Below the pieces are notes generated by a model. That model saw only the letters and a list, made by a program, of their open reading frames with translations. It was not told the DNA's origin and did not search any database. A program made the translations under genes and the position numbers. From NCBI GenBank assembly GCA_902625715.1, contig CACOCP010000006.1, positions 1 through 53,125 on the forward strand: a stretch of DNA of 53,125 nucleotides, in the 5' to 3' direction. The DNA comes from an uncultured Pelagibacteraceae bacterium. Lineage in GTDB: Bacteria > Pseudomonadota > Alphaproteobacteria > Pelagibacterales > Pelagibacteraceae. This document shows, in pieces, positions 36,512 through 46,381 of this stretch (the first letter of the stretch is position 1; each line of letters opens with the position of its first letter).

Positions 36512-36907
36512 ATGAGTAAAAAAGATAAAAAAATTGATATTAAAACAGTTAAATCTGTAAATAAAAACGTTAGATCAAGTGTAAGAAAACTTAAACCAAT
36601 ATTAAAATCTATAGTTGGTAAAAAGGTAGACGTGGCTATGAGAGATCTTACTTTTTCTGAAAAAAGAATTTCTAAAGATGTCAAAAAAACTATTTCATCT
36701 GCAGTTGCAAATGCGGAAAACAATTATCAATACGATATTGATAATTTAATCGTAAAGGAAGCATATTGTGGAAAACAAATAATAATGAAACGATTTAGAG
36801 CAAGAGCAAAAGGAAGAGCTGCTGAAATTATGAAACCTTATTCGAATGTAACAATTATTTTGACTGAACAAACAAAACAAACGGAGAGAGATGGGGCAAA
36901 AGGTTAA
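36512..36907 (+). CDS. rplV: 50S ribosomal protein L22
   Basis: This 131-residue L22 has the tunnel hairpin ending [10 protein letters not shown]. It has an extra Lys-rich N-terminus of about 15 residues (K-K-D-K-K-I-D-I-K) before the conserved helix. The 3' end overlaps rpsC by 17 bp, the longest same-strand overlap in this run. Confidence 0.95.
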   Translation: MSKKDKKIDIKTVKSVNKNVRSSVRKLKPILKSIVGKKVDVAMRDLTFSEKRISKDVKKTISSAVANAENNYQYDIDNLIVKEAYCGKQIIMKRFRARAKGRAAEIMKPYSNVTIILTEQTKQTERDGAKG

Positions 36908-37550
36908 TCCAATAGGCTTAAGACTAGGTATAAACAGGGGATGGGACTCTGTTTGGTATGCTAAGAAAAAAGATTTTGGTAACTATTTAATTGAAGACTT
37001 TAAAATCAGAGAATACATAAAAAAAAATGTAATTAACTCTGGTGTCTCTAAAGTTATGATTGAGAGAACTTCAAAGAAATGTTTTGTTACAATATATACT
37101 TCAAGACCTGGATTTGTGATCGGTAAAAAAGGTAGTGATATAGAAAAAATTAAAGGAAAACTTTCAAATCTTACAACGAATGAAGTTGTCCTAAACATCA
37201 AAGAGGTAAAAAAACCTGAGACAAATGGTTATTTAGTTGCGGAAAATATTGCTCAACAATTAGTAAAAAGAGTTTCATATCGTAGAGCAATGAAAAGAGC
37301 TATGCAATCAGCTTTAAGATTGGGTGCTAAAGGAATTAAGGTTTCCGTTAGTGGAAGACTTGGTGGAAATGAGATTGCAAGAACTGAGTGGCTAAGGGAT
37401 GGTAGTATTCCATCGCATACTTTAAGAGCTGATATTGATTACGCTGAAGCAGAAGCATTGACTACATATGGAATAATTGGAATTAAGGTCTGGATTTATA
37501 AAGGTGAAATATTCACAAAAGAATTTAGTCAGGAGAGGAATAAAGCTTAA
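36891..37550 (+). CDS. rpsC: 30S ribosomal protein S3
   Basis: This 219-residue S3 starts [12 protein letters not shown]. It has the KH-domain motif [10 protein letters not shown] near residue 66 and the C-domain [12 protein letters not shown]. It forms part of the mRNA entry helicase site. Its start lies inside the end of rplV. Confidence 0.99.
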   Translation: MGQKVNPIGLRLGINRGWDSVWYAKKKDFGNYLIEDFKIREYIKKNVINSGVSKVMIERTSKKCFVTIYTSRPGFVIGKKGSDIEKIKGKLSNLTTNEVVLNIKEVKKPETNGYLVAENIAQQLVKRVSYRRAMKRAMQSALRLGAKGIKVSVSGRLGGNEIARTEWLRDGSIPSHTLRADIDYAEAEALTTYGIIGIKVWIYKGEIFTKEFSQERNKA

Positions 37551-37552
37551 TT

Positions 37553-37960
37553 ATGTTGCAACCAACTAGAACAAAATTCAGAAAAGCTCATAAAGGAAGA
37601 ATACATGGTAATGCGTCCAGATGTAATGTAATGAATTATGGAGCATTCGGACTTAAAGCTATACAGCCTGAACGAGTGATTTCAAAGCAAATAGAAGCAG
37701 CCAGAGTTGCTTTAACAAGACATATGAAAAGACAAGGAAGAGTTTGGACTAGAATGTTTCCTAATATACCGGTATCAAAAAAACCTACTGAAGTGAGAAT
37801 GGGAAAAGGTAAAGGTTCTCCAGAGTTTTGGGCGTGTAGAGTTAAACCAGGAAGAATTTTGTTTGAAGTTGACGGTGTATCTGAGCAAATAGCAAAAGAG
37901 GCATTGTACAAAGCTTCTGCAAAACTTCCTATTAAATGTAAATTTATTAAAAGAATATAA
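37553..37960 (+). CDS. rplP: 50S ribosomal protein L16
   Basis: This 135-residue L16 begins [11 protein letters not shown] and has the R-M-G-K-G-K-G loop that contacts A-site tRNA. Standard length and position, 2 bp after rpsC. Confidence 0.99.
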   Translation: MLQPTRTKFRKAHKGRIHGNASRCNVMNYGAFGLKAIQPERVISKQIEAARVALTRHMKRQGRVWTRMFPNIPVSKKPTEVRMGKGKGSPEFWACRVKPGRILFEVDGVSEQIAKEALYKASAKLPIKCKFIKRI

Positions 37961-37961
37961 G

Positions 37962-38150
37962 ATGAAGCAAAAGGATATAAAAAAATTAACTAAGGAACAA
38001 GCGCTTAAAGACTTAGAGAAATTAAAAAAAGATCTATTTAATTTTAGATTTCAAAAAGTAAATGGACAAGTCAAGAGCCCAGCTAAAATTAATGAAACAA
38101 AAAAAACCATAGCACGTTTAAAAACATTATTAGAAGGAAAAAATGCCTAA
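37962..38150 (+). CDS. rpmC: 50S ribosomal protein L29
   Basis: This 62-residue two-helix protein has the L29 pattern L-F-N-F-R-F-Q and I-A-R-L-K-T-L-L. It is at the tunnel exit next to L23. Its 3' end overlaps rpsQ by 8 bp. Confidence 0.95.
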   Translation: MKQKDIKKLTKEQALKDLEKLKKDLFNFRFQKVNGQVKSPAKINETKKTIARLKTLLEGKNA

Positions 38151-38379
38151 AAAAATACTAAACGGAATAGTTGTTAGCGATAAACCAAATAAAACAATTA
38201 CTGTGATGGTTGAAAGGAAGTATCAACATCCTGTTTTAAAAAAAGTAATTAAGGCAAGAAAAAAATACAGTGTACATGACGAGGAAAACAAATTTAAAAA
38301 TGGTGATAAAGTATCAATAAGAGAGTGCAAACCATATTCAAAGTCAAAAAAATTTGAAGTTATAGGAGACGTTAAATGA
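38143..38379 (+). CDS. rpsQ: 30S ribosomal protein S17
   Basis: This 78-residue OB-fold protein has [11 protein letters not shown] and the C-terminal [11 protein letters not shown] motif. It overlaps rpmC by 8 bp and rplN by 4 bp. Confidence 0.97.
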   Translation: MPKKILNGIVVSDKPNKTITVMVERKYQHPVLKKVIKARKKYSVHDEENKFKNGDKVSIRECKPYSKSKKFEVIGDVK

Positions 38380-38744
38380 TACAAGTTCAAACAGAATTAT
38401 TTGTAGCTGATAATACAGGTGCAAAAAAAATTGAATGTATTAAAGTTTTAGGTGGCTCAAAAAGAAGATACGCAAGTATTGGTGATACCATTGTTGTAGC
38501 TGTTAAAGAGGCTATACCTAAAGGTAAAGTTAAAAAAGGCGCTGTTCATAAAGCAGTAGTAGTAAGAGTAAAAAAAGGCATTCATAGAAACGATGGATCA
38601 AAGGTAAGATTTGATAATAATGCTGCAGTTCTAACAGATGATAAAGGTGAACCAATTGGAACTAGAATTTTTGGTCCTGTAACAAGAGAGTTAAGAAGTA
38701 GAGGACAAATGAAAATAATATCTTTAGCTCCGGAGGTACTTTAA
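38376..38744 (+). CDS. rplN: 50S ribosomal protein L14
   Basis: This 122-residue L14 starts M-I-Q-V-Q-T and has A-D-N-T-G-A-K-K and the C-terminal [13 protein letters not shown] motif. It contributes to an intersubunit bridge. Length identical to most bacteria. Confidence 0.99.
   Translation: MIQVQTELFVADNTGAKKIECIKVLGGSKRRYASIGDTIVVAVKEAIPKGKVKKGAVHKAVVVRVKKGIHRNDGSKVRFDNNAAVLTDDKGEPIGTRIFGPVTRELRSRGQMKIISLAPEVL
38732..38737 (+). promoter_or_regulatory. Strong Shine-Dalgarno GGAGGT for rplX
   Basis: GGAGGT inside the end of rplN lies 6 nt before the rplX ATG. It is one of few near-consensus ribosome-binding sites in a run where most starts rely on overlap with the upstream stop. Confidence 0.75.
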
Positions 38745-38989
38745 TGATCAAAAAAGGAACTAAAGTAAAAGTATTAGTGGGCAAAGATAAAAATAAAGAT
38801 GGTGAAGTAATGGAAATAGACCGTTCAAATAATCGTGCAAAGGTAAAAGGGATTAATATGGTCAAGAAACATGTAAAAACAACAAAAGAAAAAAAAGGTG
38901 GAATTGTTTCAAAGGAAAATTTTATACATCTTTCAAATTTATCCATACTTGATAATAAAAAATCAAAAAAAGTTGAGGCTAAGAAGTAA
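38744..38989 (+). CDS. rplX: 50S ribosomal protein L24
   Basis: This 81-residue protein is a short L24 with the KOW motif [16 protein letters not shown] near the start. E. coli L24 is about 104 residues, so the C-terminal part is trimmed. It is an early assembly protein. It overlaps rplN and rplE by one base each. Confidence 0.95.
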   Translation: MIKKGTKVKVLVGKDKNKDGEVMEIDRSNNRAKVKGINMVKKHVKTTKEKKGGIVSKENFIHLSNLSILDNKKSKKVEAKK

Positions 38990-39543
38990 TGCAACCTAGA
39001 TTAAAAGACTTAATTGTTAAAGAAATACAACCAAACTTAAAAGAAAAATTTGGTTACAAGAATTTGTATATGGGGCCCCAAATTTCAAAAATAGTTATAA
39101 ATATGGGTCTAGGTCTAGACGGCAACGATGCAAAAATTTTGAAATCATGTGAAGAGGATTTAGCAAATATAACAGGACAAAAACCAGTTACAACAAAATT
39201 TAAAAAATCAATTGCAAATTTTAAAACTAGAAAAAATACAAATGCAGGACTAAAAGTCACTTTAAGAAAAAATAAGATGTACGAGTTTATTGACAGACTA
39301 GTAAATATTGCGTTACCTAGAATTAAAGACTTTAGAGGATTAAACCCAAATGGATTTGATAAGTTTGGTAATTATTCTTTTGGAATAAAAGAACATATTG
39401 TTTTTCCTGAGGTGAACTTTGATAAAGTTGATAAAATTAGAGGCTTAGATATTACAATAACGATAAAAAACCAAGATAAGGAACATAGTTTTGAGCTGTT
39501 AAAACAGCTAAATTTTCCATTTATTGAAAAGAGGAGTAATTAA
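38989..39543 (+). CDS. rplE: 50S ribosomal protein L5
   Basis: This 184-residue L5 has the conserved [22 protein letters not shown] and F-R-G-L segments. It binds 5S rRNA and P-site tRNA. In E. coli, S8 represses the spc operon through a site at the start of rplE; I did not find an obvious equivalent by eye. Confidence 0.98.
   Translation: MQPRLKDLIVKEIQPNLKEKFGYKNLYMGPQISKIVINMGLGLDGNDAKILKSCEEDLANITGQKPVTTKFKKSIANFKTRKNTNAGLKVTLRKNKMYEFIDRLVNIALPRIKDFRGLNPNGFDKFGNYSFGIKEHIVFPEVNFDKVDKIRGLDITITIKNQDKEHSFELLKQLNFPFIEKRSN
39531..39536 (+). promoter_or_regulatory. Shine-Dalgarno GAGGAG that fixes the rpsN start
   Basis: GAGGAG lies 8 nt upstream of ATG 39545 within the last codons of rplE. 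It supports that ATG over an in-frame alternative start at 39524, upstream of the site. Confidence 0.75.
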
Positions 39544-39544
39544 T

Positions 39545-39850
39545 ATGGCTAAAATGAGTGCAGTAAATAAGAATAATAAACGAATTAAATTATCAGACAA
39601 ATTATTTAAGAAAAGACAAATGCTCAAAAAAATAATTATGGATAAAAAATTACCTTTAGAAGAAAGATTTAAAGCACAACAAAAATTATCAAAATTGCCA
39701 CGAAATTCAGCAAAAACAAGAGTAATGAATAGATGTCAAATAACAGGCAGACCGCATGGTGTTTATAGAAAATTAAAAATATCAAGAATAGCTCTTAGAC
39801 AATTGGGTTTAGAAGGAAAAATTCCTGGTATGGTAAAGTCAAGTTGGTAG
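39545..39850 (+). CDS. rpsN: 30S ribosomal protein S14 (zinc-independent form)
   Basis: This 101-residue S14 is the long C-minus form: the C-x2-C pairs of the short zinc-binding S14 are absent, while [13 protein letters not shown] is conserved. I chose ATG 39545 (M-A-K-M-S-A), which gives the normal family length, over an upstream frame extension to 39524. Confidence 0.98.
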   Translation: MAKMSAVNKNNKRIKLSDKLFKKRQMLKKIIMDKKLPLEERFKAQQKLSKLPRNSAKTRVMNRCQITGRPHGVYRKLKISRIALRQLGLEGKIPGMVKSSW

Positions 39851-39860
39851 AAAGGATAAT

Positions 39861-40256
39861 ATGAGTTTAAGTGATCCAATAGGAGACATGCTGGCGAGAA
39901 TTAAAAATTCTCAAATGAGAAATCATAAAAAAGTAGAACTTCCATCATCAAAATTTAAAGTGAAGATAGCAGAAGTTTTAAAATCTGAGGGTTATATAAT
40001 TGATTACAAAGTTACTGAGAACGATAAAAAACCTAATTTAGAAATAAACCTAAAATATAATTCAGGAAACCCAGTTATAAGTACAATTGAAAGAGTATCA
40101 AAGCCAGGTAGAAGGATATTTTCAAGTGCTGAAAGTCTTCCAAAAATAAATAATGGTCTTGGTATAGCAATAGTCTCGACGCCAAAAGGTGTTATGACTG
40201 ATATAGATGCAAGAAAGCAAAAAATTGGTGGAGAAATAATCTGTAAGGTATTTTAA
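39861..40256 (+). CDS. rpsH: 30S ribosomal protein S8
   Basis: This 131-residue S8 has D-P-I-G-D-M-L-A-R-I-K-N at the start and the C-terminal G-L-G-I-A-I-V-S-T-P-K-G-V-M-T-D motif. AAAGGA at 39851-39856 is a good ribosome-binding site. It overlaps rplF by one base. Confidence 0.99.
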   Translation: MSLSDPIGDMLARIKNSQMRNHKKVELPSSKFKVKIAEVLKSEGYIIDYKVTENDKKPNLEINLKYNSGNPVISTIERVSKPGRRIFSSAESLPKINNGLGIAIVSTPKGVMTDIDARKQKIGGEIICKVF

Positions 40257-40795
40257 TGTCTAAAATAGGTAAAATAAATATTCCAATTCCTGATAAAGTT
40301 AAAGTTTTACTAAGCGGAAATATTATAAATATTGAAGGTCCATTAGGTAAAAAATCACTTAATATTGATTTAGATGTTTTTGATTTAAAAATAGACGAAG
40401 GCAAAGAAGTATCTATTAAACCTAAAAAAATTGATCAAAACTCAAAAAGATTGTGGGGGATGAACAGGAGTTTATTAAATAATGCTATAATTGGAGCAAG
40501 TAAGGGTTATGAAAAAACTCTTGAACTAGTCGGAGTTGGATTTAGGGCTGCATTAAAGGGAAAACAATTAAATATGCAATTAGGTTTCAGTCACGACATA
40601 AATTTTGATATTCCAGAAGGAATAAAAATTGCTGTTGAAAAGCAAACAATATTAAAAATAAGTGGAGCAGATAAACAACTAGTTGGAATGGTTGCTTCTC
40701 AAATTAAAAGTATTAGACCACCAGAACCCTACAAAGGTAAAGGTATAAAAGAGCAAGGTCAGTATATTTTAAGAAAAGAAGGTAAAAAGAAATAA
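40256..40795 (+). CDS. rplF: 50S ribosomal protein L6
   Basis: This 179-residue L6 has two similar alpha/beta domains and the signature [10 protein letters not shown] near residues 155-164. It lies near the sarcin-ricin loop. Normal length. Confidence 0.98.
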   Translation: MSKIGKINIPIPDKVKVLLSGNIINIEGPLGKKSLNIDLDVFDLKIDEGKEVSIKPKKIDQNSKRLWGMNRSLLNNAIIGASKGYEKTLELVGVGFRAALKGKQLNMQLGFSHDINFDIPEGIKIAVEKQTILKISGADKQLVGMVASQIKSIRPPEPYKGKGIKEQGQYILRKEGKKK

Positions 40796-41148
40796 TGAAA
40801 ATTAGCACATTAGATAGAAAAAAATTTAGAGTAAGAAATAAATTAAAAAAAGTTTCAAGCAAAGATAGATTTAGGTTGTGCGTTTCTCGTTCGACTAAAA
40901 ATATAAGTGCTCAAATTATTGATGATGTTAATAAAATAACTTTAGTTTCCGCCTCATCAGTTGAAAAAAATATAAGAGAACAAAACAAATCTAAATCAGA
41001 GCTTTCAACTTTAGTTGCAGAAACTCTTGCTAAAAAAGCACAAGATAAAAAAATAACAAAAGTTTATTTCGACAGAGGTATCTATAAGTATCATGGTAGA
41101 GTTAAAATATTTGCAGAAACGTTAAGAAAAAATGGGATGGAATTTTAA
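40795..41148 (+). CDS. rplR: 50S ribosomal protein L18
   Basis: This 117-residue 5S rRNA-binding protein has the [13 protein letters not shown] motif and the C-terminal [13 protein letters not shown] segment. Starts on the last base of rplF. Confidence 0.97.
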   Translation: MKISTLDRKKFRVRNKLKKVSSKDRFRLCVSRSTKNISAQIIDDVNKITLVSASSVEKNIREQNKSKSELSTLVAETLAKKAQDKKITKVYFDRGIYKYHGRVKIFAETLRKNGMEF

Positions 41149-41151
41149 AAA

Positions 41152-41652
41152 ATGGAAAAAAATACAGAATTTTTAGAAAAACTTGTACATATTAACAGAA
41201 TAACGAAAGTCGTTAAAGGTGGACGAAGATTTGGATTTTCAGCATTAGTTGTTGTTGGAAATCAAAATGGCAAGATTGGTATTGCACATGCCAAAGCAAA
41301 GCAAGTTCCAGATGCTATTAAAAAAGCAAACGAACTTGCAAGAAGAAATTTAGTTCAAGTTCCATTAAGAGAAGGAAGAACGATACATCATGATATTTTT
41401 GGTAAAGATGGTGCGGGAAAAATAAAACTAAGAGCAGCACCGAAAGGTACAGGTATAATTGCTGGTGGACCCGTTCGTGCTGTGTGTGAGGTTTTAGGTA
41501 TTAAAGATATAGTAGCAAAATCTCTTGGAACAGCGAATCCACATAACGTTATTAGGGCTTGCATGAAAGCATTGTCTAAACAAAATTCACCAAAGAATAT
41601 TTCAACTTTACGAAATAAAAAAATATCAGAAATAATTGAAAAAAGAGGATAA
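41152..41652 (+). CDS. rpsE: 30S ribosomal protein S5
   Basis: This 166-residue S5 has the [16 protein letters not shown] loop near residues 17-32 and the C-terminal G-T-A-N-P-H-N-V motif. Its stop overlaps the ATG of rplO, so rpmD (L30), which normally lies between them, is absent. Confidence 0.99.
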   Translation: MEKNTEFLEKLVHINRITKVVKGGRRFGFSALVVVGNQNGKIGIAHAKAKQVPDAIKKANELARRNLVQVPLREGRTIHHDIFGKDGAGKIKLRAAPKGTGIIAGGPVRAVCEVLGIKDIVAKSLGTANPHNVIRACMKALSKQNSPKNISTLRNKKISEIIEKRG

Positions 41653-42113
41653 TGACTAATTTAAATACAACAACCTCAGTAAAAATTAAAAAGATAAGAG
41701 TAGGTAGAGGAATAGGCTCAGGTAAAGGCAAAACTTCAGGAAGAGGTGTAAAAGGTCAAAAATCAAGATCAGGTGTAGCAATTAAAAGTTTTGAAGGAGG
41801 TCAAATGCCATTATATAGAAGACTTCCAAAAAGAGGTTTTAACCCAATTAGAAGAGATAAAATTGCTAAAATAAATTTAGATTTATTAAACAAATTGTTA
41901 GATTCTAATAAAATTAGTTCATCTGAGAAAATCAATCTAGGATATTTAAAGAAAAATAAAATTATATCTAAATCTGTAACTCAATTTAAAGTTTTGGGAA
42001 ATGGTGAATTAAACTCAAAGTTAAATATAGAGGCAGATTTTTCCTCTAAATCAGCAATACAAAAAGTTGAGAAAGCAGGTGGAAGTATTTTAGTAAAATC
42101 AAATAAAGATTAA
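41652..42113 (+). CDS. rplO: 50S ribosomal protein L15
   Basis: This 153-residue L15 has the Gly/Lys/Arg-rich N-terminus (R-V-G-R-G-I-G-S-G-K-G-K-T-S-G-R-G) and E-G-G-Q-M-P-L-Y-R-R-L-P-K-R-G-F. It overlaps rpsE and secY by one base each. Confidence 0.98.
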   Translation: MTNLNTTTSVKIKKIRVGRGIGSGKGKTSGRGVKGQKSRSGVAIKSFEGGQMPLYRRLPKRGFNPIRRDKIAKINLDLLNKLLDSNKISSSEKINLGYLKKNKIISKSVTQFKVLGNGELNSKLNIEADFSSKSAIQKVEKAGGSILVKSNKD

Positions 42114-43393
42114 TGAGCTCTTCAACTCAATCTCACGATTTAAGAAATAGAATATTATTTACAATACTTATACTTGCTATTTATAGACTAGGTACCTTTG
42201 TTCCACTTCCTGGAATTGATCCAGAGCAGCTTCAAATAATGATGGAAAGCAATCAAAAAGGTTTATTAGGTATGTTTAATGTTTTTGCTGGTGGAGCTGT
42301 AAGCAGAATGGCAATATTTGCACTTGGTATTATGCCATATATATCATCATCTATCATTGTGCAGTTACTGACAGGAGTTTCTGATTACTTCAAAAATTTA
42401 AAAGCCCAAGGCGAAATAGGTAGACAAAAAATTACACAAATTACAAGATATGGAACAGTTTTATTAGCAACTATTCAAGGTTATGGTTTAGCGGTTGGAT
42501 TGGAGTCATCTGCAAATCTGGTGATTAATCCAGGCATGTTTTTTAAAATATCTACAGTAACAACAATTGTTGCTGGTACAATTTTTTTGATGTGGCTAGG
42601 AGAACAAATTACACAAAGAGGTATTGGAAATGGTATCTCCTTAATAATTTTTTCTGGTATCGTTGCGGAAATTCCAAGGGCCTTAGTAACTACGTTTGAA
42701 CTTGGCCGTACTGGTGCGATCTCTACAATTATGATTATAGGTATTTTTGTTTTATTAGTTTTAACTATATTATTTATTGTTTTTATGGAGCGAGCTTTAC
42801 GTAAAATTTTAATAAATTACCCAAAAAGACAAATGGGTAACAAAATGTATGGTGGAGATTCTTCGCATTTACCACTTAAAATAAATTCAGCTGGAGTAAT
42901 ACCAGCTATTTTTGCATCAGCTTTATTACTTTTACCTGTAACATTCTCAAATTTTAATATTTCACAGAACGAAACTTTTTTAAATATATCCTCTTATTTT
43001 TCTCAAGGTCAACCGCTCTATATGATCTTATATGCTAGTGGAATAATATTTTTTACTTTTTTTTATACCTCAATTACATTTAATCCTAACGAAACAGCTG
43101 AAAATTTAAGAAAATATGGTGGATTTGTTCCTGGCATTCGTCCAGGTGAAAGCACAGCAATCTACATAGATACCATACTTACAAGATTGACAACGATAGG
43201 AGCTTTATATCTTACCTTAGTGTGTTTAATGCCTGAATTTTTAATAGCAAATTATCCAATACCTTTTTATTTAGGTGGAGCATCTGTATTAATTGTTGTT
43301 GTTGTAGCTATAGATACAGTTACTCAGATACAAACACGTTTAATGAGCTCTCAATATGAGCAGCTAATTAAAAAAACAAAATTTGGTAGATAA
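42113..43393 (+). CDS. secY: Preprotein translocase subunit SecY
   Basis: This 426-residue membrane protein shows about ten hydrophobic helices. Its motifs are Y-R-L-G-T-F-V-P-L-P-G-I near residue 23, P-Y-I-S-S-S-I-I-V-Q-L-L in the plug region and the cytosolic loop G-E-Q-I-T-Q-R-G-I-G-N-G. It forms the protein-conducting channel with SecE (19308-19499). SecG is not in this window. adk begins immediately after the TAA. Confidence 0.99.
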   Translation: MSSSTQSHDLRNRILFTILILAIYRLGTFVPLPGIDPEQLQIMMESNQKGLLGMFNVFAGGAVSRMAIFALGIMPYISSSIIVQLLTGVSDYFKNLKAQGEIGRQKITQITRYGTVLLATIQGYGLAVGLESSANLVINPGMFFKISTVTTIVAGTIFLMWLGEQITQRGIGNGISLIIFSGIVAEIPRALVTTFELGRTGAISTIMIIGIFVLLVLTILFIVFMERALRKILINYPKRQMGNKMYGGDSSHLPLKINSAGVIPAIFASALLLLPVTFSNFNISQNETFLNISSYFSQGQPLYMILYASGIIFFTFFYTSITFNPNETAENLRKYGGFVPGIRPGESTAIYIDTILTRLTTIGALYLTLVCLMPEFLIANYPIPFYLGGASVLIVVVVAIDTVTQIQTRLMSSQYEQLIKKTKFGR

Positions 43394-43957
43394 GTGAACA
43401 TCATATTGTTTGGCCCTCCAGGAGCTGGCAAAGGTACTCAGGCCAAATATTTAGTTGAAAAATTGAAAGGTTTTCAAATTTCCACAGGCGATATTCTTAG
43501 AGATGAAATCAAAAATGATACAGATATAGGTAAGCAAATAATTAATAATATGAATGATGGAAAATTTGTAAGTGATGAGATTGTAAATACAATAATCAAA
43601 AAATTTATCTTTGATCCCCAAAAAAAAAATAAATTAATATTTGATGGATACCCTAGGTCTCTAGATCAAGCAAAAAATTTAGATAGTTTATTAAATGATT
43701 CTGAACAAAAAATTAGTTTTGTGTTTTATTTAAACGTTAATAAAGAGACCATTGTTAAAAGACTTGAAAAAAGAAAGATTATAGAGAAAAGAACTGATGA
43801 TAACTTAGATACTATCCTTAATAGGTACGATACATACATGGAGACCACAAAACCAGTTTTAGATTTTTACTCAAAAAAAAATAATTTTCATGAGATTGAT
43901 GGGTCTGAAAATATCGCTGAAATAACAAGGAAAATAGACGCTTTTATCAATGTTTAA
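43394..43957 (+). CDS. adk: Adenylate kinase (short, LID-reduced form)
   Basis: This 187-residue enzyme interconverts ATP + AMP and 2 ADP. It has P-loop G7-P-P-G-A-G-K-G-T15, S-T-G-D-I-L-R and D-G-Y-P-R-S-x-x-Q. The LID is reduced to a short loop around R-K-I-I-E-K-R-T-D-D, so it is the small-variant bacterial type without a zinc LID. The start codon is GTG, abutting the secY stop. It ends the fused str-S10-spc run. Confidence 0.96.
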   Translation: MNIILFGPPGAGKGTQAKYLVEKLKGFQISTGDILRDEIKNDTDIGKQIINNMNDGKFVSDEIVNTIIKKFIFDPQKKNKLIFDGYPRSLDQAKNLDSLLNDSEQKISFVFYLNVNKETIVKRLEKRKIIEKRTDDNLDTILNRYDTYMETTKPVLDFYSKKNNFHEIDGSENIAEITRKIDAFINV

Positions 43958-43961
43958 TGCG

Positions 43962-43989
43962 TTGACTTTGATTAATTCTCTTATATAAA
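43962..43989 (+). promoter_or_regulatory. Alpha-operon promoter (rpsM-rpsK-rpoA-rplQ)
   Basis: TTGACT at 43962-43967, a 16-bp spacer and TATAAA at 43984-43989, then A and GGCAC. The start near 43996 leaves a leader of about 18 nt, too short for an S4-binding pseudoknot. The spacer between adk and rpsM is 56 bp, long for this region. Confidence 0.65.
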
Positions 43990-44013
43990 AGGCACAATTT
44001 TATCACAAAAACT

Positions 44014-44397
44014 ATGGCTCGTATTGCAGGTGTAAACATACCACAAAATAAATTAGTTCATATTGGATTAACTTATATTTATGGGATAGGTGACAAATTT
44101 TCTAACGAAATATGTAAATCTTTAGAAATTCCTAAATCAAAAAGAGTGAATGAATTAACAGACGATCAAATTTTGAAGATAAGAGAATACATTGATCAAA
44201 AGTTTACTGTTGAAGGTGACTTAAGAAGAGAAAATTCACTCAGCATAAAAAGACTTATAGATTTAGCTACTTACAGAGGATCAAGACATAGAAAAAAATT
44301 ACCTGTAAGGGGACAAAGAACAAGATGCAATGCTAGAACTAGAAAAGGTAAAGCTATTGCTATTGCAGGTAAAAAATTAACACCACTTAAAAAATAA
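44014..44397 (+). CDS. rpsM: 30S ribosomal protein S13
   Basis: This 127-residue S13 starts [10 protein letters not shown] and has the C-terminal [16 protein letters not shown] segment that touches tRNA. rpmJ (L36), often located just before it, is not present between adk and rpsM. Confidence 0.98.
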   Translation: MARIAGVNIPQNKLVHIGLTYIYGIGDKFSNEICKSLEIPKSKRVNELTDDQILKIREYIDQKFTVEGDLRRENSLSIKRLIDLATYRGSRHRKKLPVRGQRTRCNARTRKGKAIAIAGKKLTPLKK

Positions 44398-44400
44398 TAA

Positions 44401-44844
44401 ATGACAAAAGATACAACAGAAAATAAATCTGCATCAAAAGAGTCCTCGTCAAAAAGTAAGAAAAGCTCATATTCGAAAAAGAAAAAAGGAAAAAAAAATA
44501 TTTTAAATGGAATTGCCTATGTTCAATCTACGTTTAACAATACCATTGTATCTATTGCAGATACAAATGGAAATGTAATTTCATGGGCATCTGCAGGTCA
44601 AAAAGGTTTTAAAGGATCAAGAAAATCTACACCTTATGCCGCGCAAGTTGCTGCTGATGCAGCTGCAGCTAAAGCATTAGAGGTAGGAATGAAAGTTTTA
44701 TCTGTAGAAGTAAAAGGACCTGGATCTGGAAGAGAAACAGCCCTTAGAGCATTACAAGCTAGGGGATTTAAAATTATTTCAATTAAAGATACAACACCAA
44801 TGCCTCATAATGGTACGCGACCACCAAAGAAAAGGAGAGTATAA
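44401..44844 (+). CDS. rpsK: 30S ribosomal protein S11
   Basis: This 147-residue S11 has the core [11 protein letters not shown] and ends with the usual T-P-M-P-H-N-G-x-R-P-P-K-K-R-R. Its N-terminus is extended by about 20 residues rich in Lys, Ser and Thr compared with E. coli (129 residues). The core pattern begins near residue 38. Confidence 0.98.
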   Translation: MTKDTTENKSASKESSSKSKKSSYSKKKKGKKNILNGIAYVQSTFNNTIVSIADTNGNVISWASAGQKGFKGSRKSTPYAAQVAADAAAAKALEVGMKVLSVEVKGPGSGRETALRALQARGFKIISIKDTTPMPHNGTRPPKKRRV

Positions 44845-45873
44845 ATGGAACAAACAGAAGTAAATTCAAAAAATTGGAAATCATTAATTAAGCCTGCAAA
44901 ATTGGATGTCCAGCTTAGTGATGACAAATCACACGCAAAAATTATTGCTGAACCTTTGGAGAAAGGATATGGCTTAACCTTGGGTAATTCTCTTAGAAGA
45001 ATTTTACTATCATCTATAAGAGGGACAGCAGTCACTGCAATTCAAATTGATGGAGTTCTCCATGAGTTTACATCTATAAAAGGTGTGAGAGAAGACGTAA
45101 CAGATATAGTATTAAATATAAAATCTTTAGCCCTTAAAAGTAATTCCGAAACTTCGAAAAAGCTAATATTAGATGCCAAAGGACCAGGTGAGATCAAAGC
45201 TTCAGATATCACACCTGTAACTGATATTGAAATTTTAAATCCAGATTTAGTTATTTGTAATTTAGATGAAAATACCAATTTTCATATGGAGATGACCGTA
45301 GGTACTGGAAAAGGATACATATCAGCAGAAATGAATAAACCTGAGGAACCACCTTTGGGTTTAATACCTATAGACTCATTGTTTAGTCCTGTTAAAAAAG
45401 TTTCATACTCTGTAAGCACTGCTAGAGAAGGAAAAGCCTTAGATTATGATAAACTAACGATGGAAGTTGAAACTAATGGTTCTATATCTGCCGAAGATGC
45501 AGTTGCTTACTCAGCTAGAATTTTCCAAGATCAACTTGGAATGTTTGTTAATTTTGATGAACCACAAGAAGTTATAGTTAGAGAACAACCAACTGAACCA
45601 GAATTCAACAAAAACTTATTGAGAAAGGTAGATGAATTAGAATTGTCTGTACGATCGATGAATTGTCTCAAAAATGATAATATTATTTATATTGGTGATT
45701 TAGTTCAAAAATCTGAGGGTGAAATGTTAAGAACACCTAATTTTGGGAGAAAATCATTAAATGAGATCAAAGAGGTTTTAACTGGGATGTCACTTTATTT
45801 AGGCATGGAAATACCTAATTGGCCTCCAGATAACATTGCCGAATTATCTAAAAAACTTGAGGAAGCTATTTAA
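44845..45873 (+). CDS. rpoA: DNA-directed RNA polymerase subunit alpha
   Basis: This 342-residue subunit has the N-terminal dimerisation domain ([14 protein letters not shown] near residues 42-55), a linker and the C-terminal DNA-binding domain. There V-R270-S-M-N273-C274-L matches E. coli R265, N268 and C269, which bind UP elements and activators. So upstream AT-rich promoter contacts are likely to work here. Confidence 0.99.
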   Translation: MEQTEVNSKNWKSLIKPAKLDVQLSDDKSHAKIIAEPLEKGYGLTLGNSLRRILLSSIRGTAVTAIQIDGVLHEFTSIKGVREDVTDIVLNIKSLALKSNSETSKKLILDAKGPGEIKASDITPVTDIEILNPDLVICNLDENTNFHMEMTVGTGKGYISAEMNKPEEPPLGLIPIDSLFSPVKKVSYSVSTAREGKALDYDKLTMEVETNGSISAEDAVAYSARIFQDQLGMFVNFDEPQEVIVREQPTEPEFNKNLLRKVDELELSVRSMNCLKNDNIIYIGDLVQKSEGEMLRTPNFGRKSLNEIKEVLTGMSLYLGMEIPNWPPDNIAELSKKLEEAI

Positions 45874-46316
45874 TGAGACATAAGTTTGGTTATAAAAAAT
45901 TAAATAGAACTTCAGAGCATAGAAAAGCTTTAATTAAAAATATGTTGAATTCATTAATTAAATACGAACAAATTACAACAACACTGCCAAAAGCTAAAGT
46001 GCTGAAACCTCAGGCTGATAAAATAATTACGTTAGGAAAAAAAGATAACTTACAAAATACTAAAACTCTAATTTCAAAACTCCAAGATACAAAATCTGCA
46101 AATAAAGTAAAAAAAACACTTTCAAAACGTTATGAAAATAGAAAAGGTGGCTATACAAGAATAATTAAGGCTGGCTTTAGATATGGTGATAATGCACCAA
46201 TGGCTGTTATTGAGTTTGTAGACAGAGACGTTGAGGCGAAAAGAGTAGATAAAAAGAAAAAAGATGCAGCAACAGCATCACCTAAATCAGAAGACAAAAA
46301 ACAAGCCACTGCTTAA
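45873..46316 (+). CDS. rplQ: 50S ribosomal protein L17
   Basis: This 147-residue L17 starts [17 protein letters not shown], with the conserved [16 protein letters not shown] Lys/Ala-rich tail of about 25 residues extends the E. coli length. It ends the alpha operon. Confidence 0.98.
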   Translation: MRHKFGYKKLNRTSEHRKALIKNMLNSLIKYEQITTTLPKAKVLKPQADKIITLGKKDNLQNTKTLISKLQDTKSANKVKKTLSKRYENRKGGYTRIIKAGFRYGDNAPMAVIEFVDRDVEAKRVDKKKKDAATASPKSEDKKQATA

Positions 46317-46340
46317 TTAAAATATACAACAGCATTATCT

Positions 46341-46357
46341 TTGATTTTTAAAATCAA
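46341..46357 (+). other. Palindrome upstream of the rluC-like gene
   Basis: TTGATTTT-T-AAAATCAA is a perfect 8-bp inverted repeat around a single base, in the 65-bp spacer after rplQ. It may act as a hairpin or as a dimer-binding site overlapping a weak promoter (TTGATT at 46341, GATACT at 46363). There is no U-tract for a terminator. Confidence 0.4.
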
Positions 46358-46381
46358 TAATTGATACTTTTATTTATCCTT

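Noticed and set aside
46341..46357. FNR/CRP-type operator (TTGAT...ATCAA) before the rluC-like gene
   Set aside because: The half-sites are 7 bp apart rather than the 4 bp of an FNR box, and AT-rich sequence produces such palindromes easily. Kept only as an unassigned palindrome.
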